Assembly (NCBI RefSeq): GCF_025995235.1
Contig: NZ_BAPT01000002.1
Location: 1-62,199 of the forward strand
DNA from: Ameyamaea chiangmaiensis
GTDB lineage: Bacteria; Pseudomonadota; Alphaproteobacteria; Acetobacterales; Acetobacteraceae
Reading direction: 5' to 3'
Length of the DNA stretch: 62,199 bases
The translations under genes and the position numbers were made by a program. Of the stretch, positions 57,628 to 62,199 are shown in pieces (the first letter of the stretch is position 1; every line of letters starts with the position of its first letter). The notes beneath the pieces are model-generated. The model was not told the origin of the DNA, made no database searches, and saw only the letters and a list, made by a program, of their open reading frames with translations.

Positions 57628-59367
57628 TCAGGCGGCCGAAGCGGCAACCGGGCCTGCTGTTTCGAACGCGCCGGCCAGCAGCATCGCCTTGGCCTTGGCG
57701 CGTGTCAGCTTTCCTGAGGAGGTCTGGGGCAGGGCGTGCGGGGGCACCAGAATGACGGACACATCCACGCCATGTACACGGCGGAATACGTTGGTGGTTT
57801 CGGTGCGCAGGGCCTCTCGACCTTCCGGCGTGGTGGCGCGACACTGGATGAGGGCGACGATCCGTTCCTCGTCCTGTTCCTGAAGCGAGAAGACCGCCAC
57901 GTCGCGCGAGCGCAGGCCGCCCACTTCGGTCTCGGCGCACCATTCGAGGTCCTGTGGCCAGATATTGCGGCCGTTGATGATGATCAGGTCCTTGGCGCGA
58001 CCAGTAATCACGATCTGTCCGTCGAGCATGTACCCAAGGTCGCCGGTGTTCAGCCAGCCTTGGGGGTCGAGCACCCGCGCCGTTTCGGCGTCCATGCCGA
58101 AATAGCCACGCATCAGGCTCGGTCCGCGAACGAACAGCGTGCCGACACGGCGGTCGGGCAGGGGATTGCCGTGAGGGTCTCGGATTTCGGCTTCATGATC
58201 GGGCAGCACGCGTCCGCACAGGACGAAAGTGCGCAGGGCATGCGACGGGTCGTTCGACGCCATCGCAACACCTTCGTGCTCCAGCGTGCGCAAGTCGACG
58301 GTATCGGTGTGGATGCCAGACGCAAGCGGCGCGAAGCTGATGGCGAGCGTGGTTTCGGCCATGCCGTAGCTGGCCACGAACGCGCGTGCGTCGAAACCCG
58401 ATGCCTCGTAACGTTCGGCGAAGTCTTCCAGGATATTGTGGCGGATCATGTCGCCGCCGATGCCGGCGATACGCCAGCACGATAGGTCAAAGGTGGCCGA
58501 TGTGGCACGCCGGGCACACAGTTCGTATCCGAAGGACGGGCTGTAGGAGATCGTGCCGCGATTGCGGCTGATCAGGTCGAGCCAGACATGGGGGCGGCGG
58601 GCGAATTCGCGTGTCGGCAGCAGGTCGACGGTGAGCTGGCACGTCAGCGGCGTGAGGAAAAAGCCGACGAGGCCCATGTCGTGGTAGAGCGGTAGCCAGG
58701 ACACGCACCGGTCGCCGTCCTCGCGCACCTGAAGGCCGTCACGCGCGATGGCGCGGGCGTTGGCCATGCCGGAGCGCTGCGTCACGGCGATACCCATCGG
58801 AAAGCGCGTGCTGCCGGACGAAAACTGAAGATAGGAGAGGTCGTCGTCGCCGATCTCGGGCAGCGCGATGTCGGCGTCGGGCAGGGCGAGAAGCGTCTCG
58901 GGCGAACCCGCGAACGCGAACGTCCCGGCGGCCGCGATCTCGCTGGTCCAGCCGCCGATCAGGGACGGGACCACTACGGCGCGCGCGCCCGCGCTGGCGA
59001 TCATTCCGTGGAGGGTCGCGATATAGCCCTCCTTCCCGCCGAATGCGACGGGCAGCGGCAGAGGCGCGGGCACCAGGCCCGCATACTGGCAGCCGAAGAA
59101 AATGCGAGCGAAATCGCCATCGCTTTCGGCGATTATGGCGACGCGATCGCCCCGTTCGAGCCCGAGCGCGAGAAGTTTACGTGCAACTTCACGCGCCTGG
59201 GTGCGTAGTTGCGCATAAGAGAGCGCTTCGAGCAGCTGCCCCTTGCCGGAATAGATGTTGAAGCCAGACGTTCCCTGCGCCGCGTAGTCCAAAGCGGCCG
59301 TGAAAGTGGGGAAATCGCCAAGGCGCCGACGCAGGCCGGAGGAGGCAGGTGTGGGTGTCGCGTTCAT
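57628..59367 (-). CDS. Acyl-AMP ligase / acyl-ACP synthetase
   Basis: The 579-residue adenylate-forming enzyme resembles fatty acyl-AMP ligases. Motifs include LQFSSGSTRFPMGIAVTQ (A3), SWLPLYHDMGLVGFF, SYGMAETTLA (A5), NTGDLGYMLDG (A7) and TSSGKLTRAKAK (A10, lysine kept). In A3 the usual lysine is Met. It probably loads a fatty acid onto the ACP encoded 170 bases downstream for use by Spt. The ATG at 59367 was chosen over a GTG ten codons earlier. Confidence 0.85.
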   Translation of the reverse strand: MNATPTPASSGLRRRLGDFPTFTAALDYAAQGTSGFNIYSGKGQLLEALSYAQLRTQAREVARKLLALGLERGDRVAIIAESDGDFARIFFGCQYAGLVPAPLPLPVAFGGKEGYIATLHGMIASAGARAVVVPSLIGGWTSEIAAAGTFAFAGSPETLLALPDADIALPEIGDDDLSYLQFSSGSTRFPMGIAVTQRSGMANARAIARDGLQVREDGDRCVSWLPLYHDMGLVGFFLTPLTCQLTVDLLPTREFARRPHVWLDLISRNRGTISYSPSFGYELCARRATSATFDLSCWRIAGIGGDMIRHNILEDFAERYEASGFDARAFVASYGMAETTLAISFAPLASGIHTDTVDLRTLEHEGVAMASNDPSHALRTFVLCGRVLPDHEAEIRDPHGNPLPDRRVGTLFVRGPSLMRGYFGMDAETARVLDPQGWLNTGDLGYMLDGQIVITGRAKDLIIINGRNIWPQDLEWCAETEVGGLRSRDVAVFSLQEQDEERIVALIQCRATTPEGREALRTETTNVFRRVHGVDVSVILVPPHALPQTSSGKLTRAKAKAMLLAGAFETAGPVAASAA

Positions 59368-59438
59368 GTGAATTGTGTTTGTCTTTCCAAGAGGCACGCC
59401 CGGATACGCGTGGGTGGCCGGGGTTCGCGGGGATGAGG

Positions 59439-60581
59439 TCAGGAAGCGTTCAACGCGGTCTCTCGCAGGTAGTGGACGATAGCGTCTGCACCTACGGGAG
59501 CGGTTGGACCTTCATCCTCAAACTCGAAAGTCTCGCGTATATACTCTCTCTGCCGCTGAAGGAACTGCGGTTGTGCGATGAAAGCACGTTCCAGCGCCCA
59601 GTCCAGACGGTCGACGTCCGTCAGAACCTGCCCCAGGTTCCAGAACTGGTAGTTCGGATTGTCTTCCCAGTCCTGCGCATGACTGTTCAGGAACAGGCAC
59701 GGGCGCGGCTTGATCAGGAACTCGGCGATCTGGCTGCTGACATCGCCGAGATAGAGGTCTGCGGCACGCGTGTATGTCATGTCTATACTGCGTGTACTGC
59801 CGGGATCGATGATCATGTGACCATGCTTGGCGTAGCGGCGCATGATCCTGCGCCCCAGTTCCCGGTTCTGATCGAACAGACGATAGTGCGGCGCGAAGAT
59901 AACGTTGAAACGCGTCTGCTCGGCAAAAAAATCAAGCGTATCAAGACCGAAACGCGGCCACGACGACAGGGCGCGGTTGAAATGCGGGTTATACAGAATC
60001 GTCGGCCGCGTATTGTCGAACAGTTGGGGCGGCCGGCTTTCCATGCGCTGCACCATGTCGAACTTGGCATAGATGCCGGTCACGTAGTGCCCGGGCCGCA
60101 ACGAGCCGTCGGCCAGCAGGCGGCGTTCGACCTTGCGGCCAGACAGCAACACGAAGTCAAATTCACGGACGTCGCGGGCGAACCCTATGGCACGGTCTCC
60201 GGCGCCATGACGCGTCCAGATCAGCCGTGGGCCGCGCAAACCCATGCGCCGCAGGTAGAGGGAGGTCCGCTCCGGCACCACGATGGCCTGAAATGAAGAG
60301 AAATATTTCTTGTTCATCGCGAGCGACAGAATCTTGCTCAGCGCGTTCGGTCCATGGGTCTCGACCCGCTTTCGCAGCACGGACGGGAGTCGCAGAAGGT
60401 CGAACTGCACATTGGTGTCCGGGTAAAACGACGCGAGATAGCGCGCATAATCCAGGTGTGCCTGGGTCGTGCAGGCAATATGGATCTGCGTATTCGGGTG
60501 TCGTCCCGCCATTTCCATCGCTATCGGAAGCGAGTGCAAGGTCTGATGGGGCTGGGCAATATAAGGAAAGACTATCCGCAT
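59439..60581 (-). CDS. CDP-glycerol glycerophosphotransferase-like protein
   Basis: The 380-residue protein resembles the TagB/TagF family. The C-terminal part has ILYNPHFNR, IFAPHYRLFDQNRE and the signature AADLYLGDVSSQIAEFLIKPRPCLFLN, where the catalytic histidines and nucleotide site lie. The family transfers glycerol phosphate (or ribitol phosphate) from a CDP donor to a glycan or lipid. It has no signal peptide. The gene has lower GC than the core genome. It lies 7 bases after the flippase gene and 71 bases before the acyl-AMP ligase. Confidence 0.75.
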   Translation of the reverse strand: MRIVFPYIAQPHQTLHSLPIAMEMAGRHPNTQIHIACTTQAHLDYARYLASFYPDTNVQFDLLRLPSVLRKRVETHGPNALSKILSLAMNKKYFSSFQAIVVPERTSLYLRRMGLRGPRLIWTRHGAGDRAIGFARDVREFDFVLLSGRKVERRLLADGSLRPGHYVTGIYAKFDMVQRMESRPPQLFDNTRPTILYNPHFNRALSSWPRFGLDTLDFFAEQTRFNVIFAPHYRLFDQNRELGRRIMRRYAKHGHMIIDPGSTRSIDMTYTRAADLYLGDVSSQIAEFLIKPRPCLFLNSHAQDWEDNPNYQFWNLGQVLTDVDRLDWALERAFIAQPQFLQRQREYIRETFEFEDEGPTAPVGADAIVHYLRETALNAS

Positions 60582-60588
60582 TTCGCGT

Positions 60589-61989
60589 CTACGAGGCCGA
60601 TCCTGAGTATGCACCTGATCTATTACGCAATTGATAAACAAGGCAGAATTGCAGAACGATCAACGCAAGGGTGGAAAAGGCAGTGGCAGGTCCGATGCCC
60701 CCGAGGCCATACCAGTCGATCATCAAGGCCAAAGTGGGGAGAAAGAAAAGCAGGTTGATGCTTCTCGCCGCGATTGCGGCCCCCGCCCGGCGCATGGTGA
60801 TCAGCAGCGGCTCCAGCGGCATTCCCCATATAGTAATCACTTCGGCGACGAGAAGCCAGAGCATGACCCCGAGCGCCTCGGGGCCGCGCGGGCCGATCAT
60901 CAGACGCAGCAGCACGTCGCCTAGGCAATACGCCAGTACGAGCAAGATGCATCCCGCGCCCCCGGCGAGCAGCGCGATCTGCGTCGCGAGCCGGTAAAGT
61001 CGTGTTGTTGCCCGGTCACGCCACAGGCGCGCCATTTCCGGATAAAGCGTCGTCTGCACCAGTGTCGCTGGTTTGGCGATCCCGGTGGCGACCTGGTTTG
61101 CAATTCGGTAATAGCCGGCGTCGGCCGGTCCCAGCATGCTCCCGACCACCAGCGTACCGACGTGACTGAACGCCTGAGCGAGGGTGGAATTCAGGTTCGT
61201 GCTGATCGCGAACCGCCAGATTCCGGGGAAGTCGCGCCCTATATGATTGAGAAATACGTCGCGCAGAGTGTCGTTAAAATGGCTCAGCAGCCCCTTTGTC
61301 AGGTTGCGTGCTGCCAGCACACGCCACGCCTGCGTCAGAAACACCGCCGATGCACAGCATTCCGCCACGATCCAGACGGCGATCATGGAGTACAGACCGC
61401 CGTGGAGCACCCAGAGTGCGAGAGTGCCAACCAGGCGCACCGCAGTCGCGGTGACACCTTGCACAGAGATAAGATCGAAGCGGTTGAGTACGCGTAATAC
61501 GCCCATCGGCGTGGCGGACGCCATAAACAGGATCGCCACGCAGTAGATCTGCCCAACCGTGCGGATATCGGATGGCCAGCCGAGCAGACCGGAGGCGAAC
61601 GTCGCCACCAGAAGCCCGACCGCGCCTCCGGCCAGCCCTCCAAGGATGTCGAGGCAGAGGCTGAAGCGCACGATACGCTGGAAGACCGGGACGTCCCGGT
61701 CGGACAGGGGGCGGATACCGTAGTGCAGGACCGTCTGCCACGACTGGAAGTCGACCAGATCAGCGACGCTGCGTGCGAATGCGTACAGCATCACGACGAT
61801 ACCGAAGTCACGCGGTCCGAGAAGGCGTATGGCCAATGACGTATGCAGAAGGGCCATTGGCGCGTTCGCGGCGCGACCGCCGAGCAACAGGCGGAGATTG
61901 CGAAGGATCCGATGCAGTCCGTCGGAGTGCCGGAGTTGGTCGAGCGGGTCGGGCTGCGCGTCGCCGACGGGTGTCCGGTTTTGGGCCAT
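60589..61989 (-). CDS. Wzx/MATE-type lipid-linked oligosaccharide flippase
   Basis: The 466-residue protein has 12-14 predicted membrane helices and the polysaccharide-transporter (MVF/MATE) layout, with phrases such as LGPRDFGIVVMLYAFAR and SHVGTLVVGSMLGPADAGYYRIANQVA. It should translocate a lipid-linked glycan or head-group intermediate. GC is lower than in the core genome, as usual for surface polysaccharide genes. The ATG at 61989 has only a weak purine-rich site. Whether it belongs to the sphingolipid run or to a polysaccharide cluster beyond the right edge cannot be decided. Confidence 0.85.
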   Translation of the reverse strand: MAQNRTPVGDAQPDPLDQLRHSDGLHRILRNLRLLLGGRAANAPMALLHTSLAIRLLGPRDFGIVVMLYAFARSVADLVDFQSWQTVLHYGIRPLSDRDVPVFQRIVRFSLCLDILGGLAGGAVGLLVATFASGLLGWPSDIRTVGQIYCVAILFMASATPMGVLRVLNRFDLISVQGVTATAVRLVGTLALWVLHGGLYSMIAVWIVAECCASAVFLTQAWRVLAARNLTKGLLSHFNDTLRDVFLNHIGRDFPGIWRFAISTNLNSTLAQAFSHVGTLVVGSMLGPADAGYYRIANQVATGIAKPATLVQTTLYPEMARLWRDRATTRLYRLATQIALLAGGAGCILLVLAYCLGDVLLRLMIGPRGPEALGVMLWLLVAEVITIWGMPLEPLLITMRRAGAAIAARSINLLFFLPTLALMIDWYGLGGIGPATAFSTLALIVLQFCLVYQLRNRSGAYSGSAS

Positions 61990-62163
61990 CGGTAGGCTTC
62001 GTCTCTCGATCGATGGGGGCCAAAACGCGCGACTATCGTTCGCCGTCCCGGCCACGTCGTGGTTACAGGCGGAAGCATATAAGGTGACGCCGCCAGTTTG
62101 CTAAGATGAACAGCCACATTTTGAGCGCTGGGAAAAAAAGTGAGATTTTTTCGTGGTGTGGTG

Positions 62164-62193
62164 TTGACGGGTATGATGGGTGGGGGGTATATC
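62164..62193 (+). promoter_or_regulatory. Possible promoter at the right edge
   Basis: TTGACG (62164-62169) and TATATC (62188-62193) are separated by 18 bases. If real, it drives a rightward gene beyond the window, divergent from the flippase gene. Confidence 0.3.
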
Positions 62194-62199
62194 CCCGTT

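Noticed and set aside
1..62199. tRNA, rRNA, CRISPR arrays, insertion sequences or phage genes
   Set aside because: I scanned the intergenic regions for T-loop sequences, regularly spaced repeats and transposase or integrase motifs and saw none.

Overview
The window is about 62 kb of GC-rich DNA (roughly two thirds G+C) from an alphaproteobacterium. An acetic acid bacterium (Acetobacteraceae) fits best. Supporting this are lspA followed by a DUF3035 (BamF-type) lipoprotein, argD-argF-hslO in one run, a MutL with the endonuclease motif, an MmcB-type protein, and a sphingolipid set (serine palmitoyltransferase, dedicated ACP, acyl-ACP synthetase). The genus cannot be fixed from the sequence. No rRNA, tRNA, CRISPR array, insertion sequence, prophage or plasmid gene was seen. 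This is core chromosome with a few islands of lower GC.

Layout. 0.1-4.1 kb: PII protein, then methylthioribose kinase coupled to a sodium:solute symporter and a TPR protein. 4.1-4.5 kb: an AT-richer non-coding stretch with a promoter, a possible leaderless 26-codon gene and a strong terminator. 4.5-8.2 kb: GT9 glycosyltransferase, thrS, and infC with a probable ATA start. 8.2-16.5 kb: globin-coupled chemoreceptor, an OmpR-type two-component pair with two secreted proteins, an MSAD-like tautomerase, an HtrA protease and a PLOD-like glycosyltransferase. 16.5-27.5 kb: hrpB, dsbD, envelope proteins of unknown role, hslO, argF and argD. 27.7-40 kb (plus strand): recX, CHAP lipoprotein, tatA, mtnB-mtnD-mtnC, ribF, ileS, lspA, bamF, mutL and a lone nuoM. 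40-48.3 kb: rhtA-like exporter, parE, an Rrf2 regulator divergent from cysK, a SYLF protein and an inositol-phosphatase family enzyme. 48.4-62 kb: mostly lipid and envelope assembly.

The most interesting part is 48.4-62 kb. One five-gene run, each junction overlapping by 4 bases, contains lptF, lptG, a fatty acid hydroxylase/sterol desaturase family protein, a MobA-like nucleotidyltransferase and an mmcB-like gene. Next to it, a diacylglycerol-kinase-family enzyme is translationally coupled to a Tam41-like (CDP-diacylglycerol-synthase-like) nucleotidyltransferase. This pair faces a minus-strand run of a Wzx-type flippase, a CDP-glycerol glycerophosphotransferase-like protein, an acyl-AMP/ACP ligase, an ACP and serine palmitoyltransferase. 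My reading is that the locus makes a sphingoid base, phosphorylates a ceramide-like lipid, possibly activates it as a CDP-lipid, and attaches a head group. The kinase plus Tam41-like pair is the best candidate here for an undescribed step.

Methionine salvage is split. mtnK lies near the left end and mtnB/D/C lie 28 kb away, with mtnA and the MTA nucleosidase outside the window. Many downstream genes in runs start on 1- or 4-base overlaps with the preceding stop, so translational coupling is the rule in this genome.
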